64,000 nucleotides of DNA from Cydia pomonella (lineage: Eukaryota; Arthropoda; Insecta; Lepidoptera; Tortricidae): assembly GCF_033807575.1 (NCBI RefSeq), contig NC_084726.1, positions 10,912,001 through 10,976,000 on the forward strand, in the 5' to 3' direction. Position 1 is the first letter of the stretch. Each line of letters starts with the position of its first letter. Below, in pieces: positions 24,832-35,449 of the stretch. The position numbers were made by a program, and so were the translations under genes. A model generated the notes under the pieces. It was given only the letters and a program-made list of their open reading frames with translations. It was not told the DNA's origin and made no database searches.

Positions 24832-25206
24832 TCAGGGTAAGATGCTCTCAGTTTGTACATAGTCTAGTGACAGCAACCAGGACTTAAGTTTTTCCTTACA
24901 CTCATGTTTATTTAGGGGATAAATGTTTAGGGTTTTGTTAATCTTATTATATAAAAAGATGCCCATAAATCTTTGTTGCCGTCTGGCCGTAGCTAGTCTA
25001 CATTTATATGGTGCACAAACATTAGTCAAAGTTCGTTTGCTTGTAATTTTATTTTGATAATAAGGGGTAAGCTTATGCTGCTTTAGCACTAACAGAAGTA
25101 TATATAGTTGTCTAACAGAGGTACTACTACAATGCAATTCAACTAGGTGTTCATATAATAAAAACAAGTTATTAATAGTATCAGGCGTTACTTTGCGGAA
25201 ATCCAT
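24832..25206 (-). pseudogene. Jockey/CR1-like RT C-terminal fragment
   Basis: 124 codons ending ...PLNKHECKEKLKSWLLSL, the usual end of these reverse transcriptases. Interrupted upstream by the TIR element at 25209. Confidence 0.5.
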
Positions 25207-25208
25207 GC

Positions 25209-25570
25209 TAATTAAAGCAAGAAATATTACTTTGCTAATCCGCGAGAAAATAACGTGTTAGTCAATAATCAGTGCTAACCCGTTATACTTACTTGCGTAT
25301 TTTTACATGCAATTAATGTTCCTACCCTCCCACCGCAAAAATAAATACGCAAATAAATATAACAACCCACCACCAAAAATACAAAACTCGACACGTGTTT
25401 CGCCTCCCTACGAGGCATCCTCAGGAGATGCTGGAGATGTTGACGGTCTGACACCCGACAACTGACAACAGTTGACAGTCAGTCAGTCAGTTGACTCACT
25501 AACTTTTTGCAGATTGACTAACACGTTATTTTCTCGCGCATTAGCAAAGTAATATTTCTTGCTTTAATTA
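25209..25570. mobile_element. Non-autonomous DNA element with 58-bp TIRs
   Basis: TIRs 25209-25266 and 25513-25570 (taattaaagcaagaaatatt inward) differ at about one position. Interior includes 'cgacacgtgtttcgcctc' and a cagt repeat; no transposase. Confidence 0.8.
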
Positions 25571-25824
25571 AAATCAAGTTGATAAAACATCTATTACATG
25601 AACATATTATTTCTCAGATCTGTTGGTTTGTAGCATTTTGAAGCATGGTTCTTTGAACCATGTTGACACGCGTTTTTTTTGTGCATATTATGAAATAAAC
25701 GGGCTTTAAAGCCTAATTTTTTTCTGCACCCTATTAGGCCTTATAAATACAATAACGTTACAAAAAAATCGTTTACTCCGCAGGTATAATTTGTCAGAAA
25801 TGTAGTTAAAAATAAATATATTCC

Positions 25825-25955
25825 TCAAAGGTTAACTGGAAGAGATCCCATACAGGGATAAGTTCGCCTTTGTTGGATTTAATTTACTCTGTAACTGTGT
25901 TTTTCGTGTTTTTATTTCTATGTACAATAAAGAATATACATACATACATATATTG
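25825..25955 (+). repeat. CR1/Jockey-like LINE 3' UTR
   Basis: 'aactggaagagatccc' and 'gggataagttcg' then 'acaataaag' and a tacatacata tail; same family as the 3' end of 51030-51960. Confidence 0.65.
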
Positions 25956-25962
25956 TACTTAC

Positions 25963-25989
25963 CTTTTTCGGATGTACCTCGTCTGAATT
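25963..25989 (-). CDS. Type-B micro-exon, 27 nt (NSDEVHPKK)
   Basis: Acceptor gcattttttcag, donor GTAAGTACAA. Shortest B exon; three codons fewer than the type, an in-frame deletion. Confidence 0.58.
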
Positions 25990-26164
25990 CTGAAAAAATG
26001 CAGGAAGGTGTATCAAATAATATTACAATTAATTTTAAATTTGATACAGACTGAACTTGGCGTTATTAATTAAGTATTAGTATTTTGTATTTGTATTTGC
26101 AGCCGCAATGGTTTAAGAGAACATTCTGCGAACAGGTTAAAGACCAACCTTTAATGAAAATGAG

Positions 26165-26420
26165 GGCCTACCGCGAAAATCGAAATTTCGGTATCTGGGG
26201 GCCGATTTTTGAATTTCGATCACTCGACTTCGTGTATTTTGTCCAATAATATCTCTACTATTAGGCATTTATTCTCCTAACGGAATTGAAAACAAGTGGT
26301 CAATACCACTCGATTCCCAATATCTATCGCTCGTATTAAAAAAAATGCATTTTGCCGGTTTCCACAGATTTTCGAGTGGCGAAATCGAGCGCTCGAAATT
26401 CAAAAATCGGTCCCCTGCCC
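26165..26420. repeat. Palindromic MITE
   Basis: Arms ggccgatttttgaatttcga / tcgaaattcaaaaatcggtc. A related, shorter palindrome lies at 26500-26615 (ctaccgggaaa... / ...tttcttgtggtag). Confidence 0.65.
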
Positions 26421-26849
26421 CTCTATTACTCTTTCCATTCGAGCGATAGTACCAATGTCCAAGCATGACAAAAAGTAAGGCCGAAAGCGGTTCAAAGGGC
26501 CTACCGGGAAACACGAAAGTCGAAATTTGGTTGTCTGCCTCTTCATCGCTCGAATATGGAAGAGTGATAGAGACGTTAAATAACGGAATTTCGATTTTCT
26601 TGTGGTAGTGGCGCCCCCTACACAGAGTTGCGCGTAATATTCCCTATTAATTATATTTCTATTAGTACGACTTAGGAAAATTTTACGTTGAAAGCGGTTG
26701 TTAAGAATAACTTCCAACTACGTCCTTAAACTACGTCCACAAGAGAGGTATGGGCATGGTGAATGTCATCTCGCTTTGTGTGGTAGGGCACAGCACAGCG
26801 GATGTCATTCCAGATCTAGAGCAGATCCCAACTGGGGAAGTAGCTTCAA

Positions 26850-27068
26850 CTTACAGAAAATCGCAGCCAAATAACACTAGGCTCTACTCATAGTGTTGTG
26901 TTCCTGCCGGTAAGTAAGGTTGCCAGAGCTCAACGAGGGGGGGAGGGGGTTAGGGTCGGCAACGCGCATGTAACTCCTCTGGAGTTGCAGGCGTACATAG
27001 GCTACGGATACTGCTTACCATCAGGCGGGCCGTATGCTTGTTTGCCACCGACGTAGTATAAAAAAAAA
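26850..27068 (+). repeat. Poly(A)-tailed short retroposon
   Basis: Full copy including the 'aaaatcgcagccaaataaca' 5' part seen in the foldback arms; ends in A9. Confidence 0.75.
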
Positions 27069-27755
27069 CTAAGTACTGTTGGGTTCTAGAATTACTATCT
27101 ACTTCGTTATAAATAATAATGAAAAAATATGTTTATAACTTATCTCAGTTATTTTTACATTAGATAATTACACTTACTAATTATAGAACTACAGACTGGC
27201 TCTTTCATAACCTTTCGGTGGCTTTTTCAATACCAATCTTATATAAAGGAGCCAAATATTGAAATTGATATTACGCTGATTTCTCCTGATTTTCATATAT
27301 ATTTGTTTCCAAACAAATACTGTAATAAACAAATACTACTTCTGAAATCAAATATCACTCGTTATTTCATTAGAACTATATATTTGCCCTCCTTTTAAAC
27401 TGGCTCTTTCATGGCACTTCTCCTATATGTGTGACAGAGAAAGCGTTACTAAAATTTGTCCTTGTTGTAGGTAGTGTTACTTCTTGTTATTACTATGTAG
27501 TTGTACATTTCTTTTGGAGTTATTTTGCTAATTTGAATTTCATTTTCATATTCTTGAGGAAAGTAGGTAATCAAATACAAAAACGTTAAATTTAAACCAT
27601 GTTGGAGTTTTTTCATGTGGGCATTATTAAACGGGCTTTAAAGCCTAATCTTCCTCCTGTATCCTATTCAGCCTTATGGAAAGAATAATATTACAAAAAA
27701 AATCGTAGTTATAAATACTTAGATATTTTGTTAAATATAAATAAATTGTATCTAC

Positions 27756-27791
27756 CTTCGTCAGATTTGGATTGAAAAACTCATTTGATTC
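27756..27791 (-). CDS. Type-B micro-exon, 36 nt (ESNEFFNPNLTK)
   Basis: Acceptor attttatttcag, donor GTAGATAC. Begins with GAA where other B exons have AAT. Confidence 0.57.
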
Positions 27792-28199
27792 CTGAAATAA
27801 AATAAAAAATGAAGGAAGGTGTATCAGGGACGCAGCCGCAATAGTTTATGAGAAACGTCATGTGGACGGGCCAAACGCCGGCCGGACTTCAGTAAAACTT
27901 GTTTCGATAATGAAGCAATTTCCAAATAGGACAAAAAGCGAGGCCGTAGGCTGAGCTCCATCTAGGGCCGATCGCGGCACGCTTATGGGCCAGAACGAAT
28001 GAAAGCAGAGCTTGGAATTGAAACTCAGGCCAAGTATAGGCGAGCCAGACCGACTGAGAGCAGAGTTTGGAATTGAACCAACGGCCAAGTGTAAGCGAGC
28101 TCGGTGGCCCGGACCCGGGCAGTTCTAGCGTGACACTTCTTTAAATAATTAAATAATTTAATCCCATATTCTATATTACATATATATTCTATATTATTA

Positions 28200-28345
28200 T
28201 TCAAAATGGCACCGTTCCGTGGAGCAAGAGTTGGGTGTATTGGGGATGGGGTATGAGGAGGTTACCCAAGCTGCCCAGGACCGGAGTCAGTGGAAGAGAA
28301 TGCTTCGAGCCCTACATCCCAGCAGGGGGTAACAGGATGGAAAGA
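28200..28345 (+). pseudogene. CR1-like LINE C-terminal end
   Basis: Frame reads LGMGYEEVTQAAQDRSQWKR, then MLRALHPSRG and stop, followed by a GAA microsatellite tail. Confidence 0.6.
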
Positions 28346-29030
28346 AGAAGAAGAAGAAGATAGGATTGAAACACGTCGGACTAGCTTTCGTATTCTAGCT
28401 AAACACTATTGCAGTGAAGTAACACTCTGGCACTTTGTCAGTAGAAAACGGAGGAAAATTTAAAAAAAAGGCGCGAAGAGTTGATTCCCAGAGAAAATTT
28501 GAATTTCGCACCTTTTTGTACTGATAAAGTGGGTGTGTCTGAGTATACTTACAAATATAGACTTGAAACGAGTCGTTCTAGTAGCACGAGTAGCACGACG
28601 AGTCCTAGTAGTCGTTCTAGCAGTTGTCTGAAAAAAATCCAAAAAAGTATATATAAGTATAATAGCACAATACTTATATATAAGTGAGGGTAGCACAATA
28701 ATTATATGTAAGTTATTAGTCTCGCATCGGTCTTTTCAGTCACCAAAAAAGATGTTTTTCGGACATTGCACCATAGATCGTCTGAAATAGACGCTAAGGC
28801 CAGTAGTATTTTAGTAAGACTTAATCTTAATAAAATAATAGATATCAACTTCATAATGACCCAATGAGCCCTGGCCTATGGAAATATCTATCACAGTGGG
28901 AAAGAAACCGTTAAAATATTAATTGGCCTTTGTTATAGTTTAAATTATCGTTGTTAGTGCGTTCCTCTAAATATTTTTCGAGAATTTTTGAGAAGTTTTT
29001 GTGCGTTCTCCCGTGGACATCATAAAACAA
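28309..29030. repeat. Exon-bearing block, copy 1 of a ~910-bp duplication
   Basis: Starts with the LINE end 'agccctacatcccagcaggg' and covers the type-A exon at 28553. Copy 2 is 29222-29925, with substitutions and small indels. Confidence 0.8.
28553..28627 (-). CDS. Type-A micro-exon, 75 nt, copy 1
   Basis: Acceptor ggatttttttcag, donor GTAAGTATAC. Starts TTARTTTRTRRATRA, ends FKSIF. Several differences from its paralogue change Pro, Ser, Met and Asn codons but never open a stop. Confidence 0.6.
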
Positions 29031-29221
29031 AATGACGTACAGTATATGAAAAAAATAAATTTCGCCCTGTAGTAACTTTATAATAACCGGTTCATCAATT
29101 TTACCAGAGTCATAATAAACGGATTCCACTGTACATACTTCAGGCCGTAGGAAAACAATAACGTTACAAAAAATGTTTACTCCGCAGGTATAATTGTCAG
29201 AAATTTAGGTACTTGTATATA

Positions 29222-29925
29222 AAGCCCTACATCCCAGCAGGGGGTAACAGGATGGAAAAAAGAAGAAGTTAGGATTGAAACATGTCGGACTAGCTTTCGT
29301 ATTCTAGCTAAACACTATTGCAGTGAAGTTATACTATGGCACTTTGTCAGTAGAAAAACGGCGGAAAATTAAAAAATCTAGGCGCGAAGAGTTGATTCCC
29401 AGAGAAAATTTGAAGTTCGCGCCTTTTTGTACTGATAAAGTGGGTGTGTCTGAGTATACTTACAAATATAGAGTTGAAACGAGTCATTCTAGTAGCACGA
29501 GTAGAACGAGGAGTCCTAGTAGTCGTTCTAGCAGTTGTCTGAAAAAATCCCAAAAAAGTATATATAAGTGAGGGTAGCACAATACTTATATGTAAGTTAT
29601 TAGTCTCGCATCGGTCTTTTCAGTCACCAAAAAAGGTGTTTTTCGGACATTGCACCATAGATCGTCTGAAACAGACGCTAAGGCCAGTAGTATTTTAGTA
29701 AGACTTAATCTTAATAAAATAATAGATATCAACTTCATAATGACCCAAGGAGCCCTGGACAATGGAAATATCTATCACAGTGGGAAAGATACCGTTAAAA
29801 TTTAATTGGTCTTTGTTATAGTTTAAATTATCGTTGTTAGTGCGTTCCTCTAAATATTTTTCGAGAATTTTTGAGACGTTTTGTACGTTCTCCCGTGGAG
29901 ATCATAAAACAAAATGACTTTTAAG
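29222..29925. repeat. Exon-bearing block, copy 2
   Basis: Carries the exon at 29464. The LINE scrap was duplicated with the exon, so duplication came after that insertion. Confidence 0.8.
29464..29538 (-). CDS. Type-A micro-exon, 75 nt, copy 2
   Basis: Acceptor gggattttttcag, donor GTAAGTATAC. 25 residues, starting TTARTTTRTPRSTRA and ending FNSIF. Paralogue of 28553-28627 about 910 bp away. The frame continues open past the donor, so intron retention would extend the reading frame to about 29347. Confidence 0.6.
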
Positions 29926-29954
29926 CCTTATTTTCTTGCTGGACTTAAGTCGTT

Positions 29955-30000
29955 AACTGATTTATGTTTCAAGGCTTAAGCCTTGAAACATAAATCAGTT
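29955..30000. repeat. 46-bp perfect palindrome without spacer
   Basis: aactgatttatgtttcaagg followed by cttaag and its exact complement. Lies at the junction between two exon blocks. Confidence 0.95.
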
Positions 30001-30029
30001 TAAGTTTCAGAAATTAAGATAATATCTAC

Positions 30030-30065
30030 CCGATCCGTATGTGATCCAATTTTCTCCTTTGAATT
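30030..30065 (-). pseudogene. Inactivated type-B' exon (NSKEKIGSHTDR)
   Basis: Peptide differs from the other B' exons at two positions and the donor GTAGAT is kept, but the acceptor reads ...atttctg instead of ...AG: the invariant A is T. The exon is probably skipped; its phase-0 symmetry would make skipping harmless. Confidence 0.5.
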
Positions 30066-30543
30066 CAGAAATACAAAAAATGCACGTAGTCCGTATAAGG
30101 GACGCAGCCGCAATACTTTAAGAGAAATTTCCTGTGGACACTGAACAGGCTTCATTACAACTGATCTCGGCCATAAACCAATGTATGTCCAAAAGCGGAC
30201 CAAAGACAGAGCTATAGCAAGGGTCGAGTTGCAATAGACCAGAGCATGCGAGCAAGGCCAAGTTTTGCGTAAGGCCGAAAGCTCGGAGTGTCGAAGCTGT
30301 ACTTTAACTAGGCGCCTTCGGTTGGAATTGGATATATGTATAGGTATAATATACATATTAAAAAAAAAAATCACCCTGTAATGACTTTATAATAACCGGT
30401 TCATAAATTTAGCCAGAGTCATAATAAACGGATTCGACTGTACATACTTCAGGCCTTAGGAAACCAATAACGTTACAAAAAATGTTTACTCCGCAGGTAT
30501 AATTATCAGAAATTTAGGTACTTGTATATAAAGTTATACCTAC

Positions 30544-30579
30544 CGTATTCGAATCCGGATTGAAAACCTCATCTGAATT
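30544..30579 (-). CDS. Type-B micro-exon, 36 nt (NSDEVFNPDSNT)
   Basis: Acceptor with a long T run ending cag, donor GTAGGTATAA. The left edge of the tandem duplication (30569) falls inside this exon; the duplicate at 32315 keeps only the first codons and lacks the donor. Confidence 0.6.
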
Positions 30580-31425
30580 CTGAAAAAAAAAAAGAAATGC
30601 AGGAAGGTGTATCGGGGATGCAGCCGCAATGGTTTAAGATAAACGTGCTGTGAACAGGTTAAAGACTGATCTTCAGTAGAACTGATCATGGCCTTGTACC
30701 AATGTCCAAGTGTGAAAAAAGTAAGGCCAAAGGCCGCGTTCCACCTTGGGCCGATCACGGTGTGCTTATACGTCAGGCCAAAGGTTAACAGAGCTTGGAA
30801 TTGAACCAATGGCTAAGTGTAAGCGAGCTCATTATAGGCCGAAGAGCCGGGGGTGTCCCAGGGGTCTGACCGTGGTGTACTTTCATGCAAAGCCGAAGGC
30901 CAAAGTGCAGGAGAGCTTTGGCTGACATGACTCCGATTTTCGGCTGCATACAGAACTCGAATTTCGACATTCACGGAGCTAAATTTGATCCTCAGTCCTC
31001 TAACCCTGCGTGTAGTGAGCTTTAAATACACCCCCACGTTTCGAACTCTTAATAGCGGTCGGTCGACGGGGGGACAAGGGAAAAACTTATTTTCTATGAA
31101 GATATAGTTTAAGATTACACACGATATAATCCATTTAAATTGTTCTATTTTATGATCAAATATCTCAGTAACCGAAGCCAAAATTAAAATATAAATAAAT
31201 AAATTATTAAATTATTCATTTGTATTTTAAGTTAATTAATTATACATTTTTATTTAGAACTATTGCAGTTTTTCGTTGTTATTTATTACTTTCTTATATC
31301 TCAAAAATAAATAAATTTAATATTTAATACATAATTAGTATTGTAGCAGTATTGAAATAACTCGATCTTACTAATGGTTGTAATTTTATTTAGATAAACA
31401 AATCCGTTGAAGTGAAACTACTTAC

Positions 31426-31488
31426 CGGTATTGGTTCGTGTCGTGTTTTTGTACTCGTAGTAGCCCTAGTAGTCGTTCTGGCAGTTGT
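31426..31488 (-). CDS. Type-A micro-exon, 63 nt, copy 1
   Basis: Same splice sites and 21-residue Thr/Arg-rich peptide as 33172-33234, exactly 1,746 bp away. Confidence 0.6.
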
Positions 31489-31905
31489 CTGAAGAAAAAA
31501 ACATAAAATAAAAATATTTAATTGTTATATAAGTTACTTTATTTGAATAAAACTATAAATTAAATATAAATGATAAATACTAACACCCAACGACATGACC
31601 AGGGGTCAGCAAACTGTGGAAATATATGTCAGTGTGGCAGAGCAAGCGTTATCATAAGTGGTCTTTGTTATAGTCTTACTTTTCGTTGTTAGTACTTTCC
31701 TTTAGATTCATAAATATATAATTTTTCCTAAAAATAAGTGGTCAAATATAAAAATGCTAATTTGAACCAAGTTTTTATGTGTTTTTCCGTGGAGACTGCT
31801 CGACTCATTTTACCTAACGACAATACCATTACAAAAAAAGTATGTCTTTGCACGTATAATAGGATAGAATTTAGATAAATATTAATATATATTATATCTA
31901 CTCAC

Positions 31906-31941
31906 TCGATCCGAATATGATCCAATTTTCTCCTTTGAATT
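31906..31941 (-). CDS. Type-B' micro-exon, 36 nt (NSKEKIGSYSDR), copy 1
   Basis: Same splice sites and peptide as 33652-33687, exactly 1,746 bp away. Confidence 0.58.
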
Positions 31942-33171
31942 CTAAATAAGAAAATAAACACGTAGGCTGTAACAGGGACGCAACCGCAATGGTTTACGAG
32001 AAACATCTATGGACTGGGAAAAGGCTGAGCTTCAGTAGAACAAGTCTTGGACATGAACCGATGTTCAAATGTCTCAAAAAGCGAGGCCAAGGCGAGCGGT
32101 AGCAAGGGGCGAGCTACAATAGAGCAGAGCTTGGAAGTAAACTAATGGTCAAGAGCGAGCAAGACTGAGCTTCGCGTAAGGCCGAAAGCCCGGAGTGTTC
32201 TGTAACTAAGCTTTTGTTTCGCACAGAACCGCTTTACTAGGACCTGTGTGCTTTCGGCTTAACGTGGAATATGACTTTTGGCTACTAGGTAACTGAAATT
32301 TATAAGAAATGTGTTCATCTGAATTCTGAAAAAAAAAAAGAAATGCAGGAAGGTGTATCGGGGATGCAGCCGCAATGGTTTAAGATAAACGTGCTGTGAA
32401 CAGGTTAAAGACTGATCTTCAGTAGAACTGATCATGGCCTTGTACCAATGTCCAAGTGTGAAAAAAGTAAGGCCAAAGGCCGCGTTCCACCTTGGGCCGA
32501 TCACGGTGTGCTTATACGTCAGGCCAAAGGTTAACAGAGCTTGGAATTGAACCAATGGCTAAGTGTAAGCGAGCTCATTATAGGCCGAAGAGCCGGGGGT
32601 GTCCCAGGGGTCTGACCGTGGTGTACTTTCATGCAAAGCCGAAGGCCAAAGTGCAGGAGAGCTTTGGCTGACATGACTCCGATTTTCGGCTGCATACAGA
32701 ACTCGAATTTCGACATTCACGGAGCTAAATTTGATCCTCAGTCCTCTAACCCTGCGTGTAGTGAGCTTTAAATACACCCCCACGTTTCGAACTCTTAATA
32801 GCGGTCGGTCGACGGGGGGACAAGGGAAAAACTTATTTTCTATGAAGATATAGTTTAAGATTACACACGATATAATCCATTTAAATTGTTCTATTTTATG
32901 ATCAAATATCTCAGTAACCGAAGCCAAAATTAAAATATAAATAAATAAATTATTAAATTATTCATTTGTATTTTAAGTTAATTAATTATACATTTTTATT
33001 TAGAACTATTGCAGTTTTTCGTTGTTATTTATTACTTTCTTATATCTCAAAAATAAATAAATTTAATATTTAATACATAATTAGTATTGTAGCAGTATTG
33101 AAATAACTCGATCTTACTAATGGTTGTAATTTTATTTAGATAAACAAATCCGTTGAAGTGAAACTACTTAC

Positions 33172-33234
33172 CGGTATTGGTTCGTGTCGTGTTTTTGTAC
33201 TCGTAGTAGCCCTAGTAGTCGTTCTGGCAGTTGT
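33172..33234 (-). CDS. Type-A micro-exon, 63 nt, copy 2
   Basis: Acceptor atgtttttttcttcag, donor GTAAGTAG. Encodes 21 residues beginning TTARTTTRATT and ending RHEPIP; Thr plus Arg make up about half. Twin of 31426-31488. Confidence 0.6.
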
Positions 33235-33651
33235 CTGAAGAAAAAAACATAAAATAAAAATATTTAATTGTTATATAAGTTACTTTATTTGAATAAAACT
33301 ATAAATTAAATATAAATGATAAATACTAACACCCAACGACATGACCAGGGGTCAGCAAACTGTGGAAATATATGTCAGTGTGGCAGAGCAAGCGTTATCA
33401 TAAGTGGTCTTTGTTATAGTCTTACTTTTCGTTGTTAGTACTTTCCTTTAGATTCATAAATATATAATTTTTCCTAAAAATAAGTGGTCAAATATAAAAA
33501 TGCTAATTTGAACCAAGTTTTTATGTGTTTTTCCGTGGAGACTGCTCGACTCATTTTACCTAACGACAATACCATTACAAAAAAAGTATGTCTTTGCACG
33601 TATAATAGGATAGAATTTAGATAAATATTAATATATATTATATCTACTCAC

Positions 33652-33687
33652 TCGATCCGAATATGATCCAATTTTCTCCTTTGAATT
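33652..33687 (-). CDS. Type-B' micro-exon, 36 nt (NSKEKIGSYSDR), copy 2
   Basis: Acceptor ttcttatttag, donor GTGAGTAG. A basic variant of the B type (NSKEKI instead of NSDE). Identical to 31906-31941 because both lie in the 1,746-bp tandem duplication. Confidence 0.58.
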
Positions 33688-34040
33688 CTAAATAAGAAAA
33701 TAAACACGTAGGCTGTAACAGGGACGCAACCGCAATGGTTTACGAGAAACATCTATGGACTGGGAAAAGGCTGAGCTTCAGTAGAACAAGTCTTGGACAT
33801 GAACCGATGTTCAAATGTCTCAAAAAGCGAGGCCAAGGCGAGCGGTAGCAAGGGGCGAGCTACAATAGAGCAGAGCTTGGAAGTAAACTAATGGTCAAGA
33901 GCGAGCAAGACTGAGCTTCGCGTAAGGCCGAAAGCCCGGAGTGTTCTGTAACTAAGCTTTTGTTTCGCACAGAACCGCTTTACTAGGACCTGTGTGCTTT
34001 CGGCTTAACGTGGAATATGACTTTTGGCTACTAGGTAACT

Positions 34041-34255
34041 GAAATTTATAAGAAATGTGTAATTATTTATTTGAACAAATATGTTTATTTGAACCAGCGA
34101 CGCCCTGAAAGTACCCAATTTTATCACAGCAGCGTCAACGTCGCGGTTCATTATGGAATAACATTTTTGATACACATACCGTAAAGAACTGAAATTTAGA
34201 AGAAATGTGTAATTGTTTATTTGAACAAATATGTTTATTTGAACCAACGACGCCC
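34041..34255. repeat. Short direct duplication
   Basis: 'gaaattta.aagaaatgtgtaatt' and 'caaatatgtttatttgaacc' recur 150 bp apart. Confidence 0.7.
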
Positions 34256-34439
34256 TCCCCGCATCTCGTAATCAGATGAAAAAACGCTAAGTTTGAATCA
34301 TATTGGCATGCGATGTTCATGTGGGAATTATGAAATAAACAAGCTTTATAAGCCTAATTTTCTTGGGTACCCCATAAGGCCTTATGGAAACAATAACGTT
34401 ACAAAAGAAATTATTTAATCTGCATTTTATTGTACTTAC

Positions 34440-34478
34440 CTTATTCGGATCCTTATCGATTCCAAACTCGTCTGAATT
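34440..34478 (-). CDS. Type-B micro-exon, 39 nt (NSDEFGIDKDPNK)
   Basis: Acceptor ttttattttag, donor GTAAGTACA. One codon longer than most B exons. Heads a B-B'-A module with 33652-33687 and 33172-33234. Confidence 0.62.
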
Positions 34479-35095
34479 CTAAAATAAAATAAAAAGATGC
34501 ATGAAGGTGTATCAGGGACGCAGCTGCAATGATTTAAGAAAAATGTCCTGTGAACATGTTAGAGACCGATCTTCTATAGAACTGATCACGGCCATGAACC
34601 AAATGTGACAAAAAGCAAGGCCGAAGGACGAGTTTCCTCTGCCAACGGCCAAGTATAAGCGAGCTCGGCATAGGCCCGGAGGCGCCTAGAGCGTCTGACA
34701 GTGGCGTACTTGCATGCAAAAGAAATCAGGGCTTGGATTTTAAACATTTAGATTTAGATTCTTCCTTCGGCCTCGCTCGAAAGCGTGACTTGCTGGGCTG
34801 GGGTCTCTCGGATCTTTGGGGCCCGACTTTTGTGTTACAAAGATGTGCTAAAGCACTACATGCGGAGATGGGACTTTGAACCCTCGCTCTGGGAGACATC
34901 GCACGAATTTGGGCAAAGTGACATAAAAGTAACTATAATGAAGAGGAAAGTGCAAGCCTTCTAGGAACAGAGGCGAATAGAACTTAAGGTTAAACTAGAT
35001 GATGTACAGATCTGACCAACTTAAGTAATTAACTACAATGAAATTTTATCGGAAGGGTGCTGCTTTAGTCCGTTCAAGTTAGGCTACTTACTTAC

Positions 35096-35128
35096 CAGTA
35101 ATGGCCTTAACGTCGTTCTTGAAGTTTT
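35096..35128 (-). CDS. Type-A micro-exon, 33 nt (KTSRTTLRPLL)
   Basis: Acceptor aattatattttttcag, donor GTAAGTAAGT. Thr/Arg-rich and about half the length of the other type-A exons; its intron flank near the donor ('gtccgttcaag') is recognisably the same block. Confidence 0.6.
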
Positions 35129-35449
35129 CTGAAAAAATATAATTTAATATGTTTTATTTGTAATACAAGTAAATCAAAGGAAATGGTGATTGTCTTATCG
35201 CACTTATATTACGTTTGACAATCTATTATGCGAATGGCGAATAAATAAATTATGTAGAAAACAATTTTTAGAACACCAAGTGGCGTTCATGGCGTTCATG
35301 GCGTACATAATTATCATCATCGTTGATATTGGCTGTAGTATGATGTCACACTATGCTACTGTATTAACGGTGTCCACAGACATGCTCGAAAATAGCCGGA
35401 AATTTGTATCTACTTAATAAAATTTGTATCTACCTATTAAAAAAAAAGA

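Larger units (their letters stand above)
30569..32314. repeat. 1,746-bp tandem duplication, unit 1
   Basis: Unit 2 is 32315-34060. Every stretch I compared is identical, including an A11 run. Each unit holds one A and one B' exon. Confidence 0.93.
32315..34060. repeat. 1,746-bp tandem duplication, unit 2
   Basis: The join at 32314/32315 cuts the B exon: only about its first 11 nt survive and no donor follows. Confidence 0.93.

Noticed and set aside
30813..31181. 122-codon minus frame repeated at 32559-32927
   Set aside because: Identical because of the 1,746-bp duplication; it runs through intron sequence shared among blocks, with no family resemblance.
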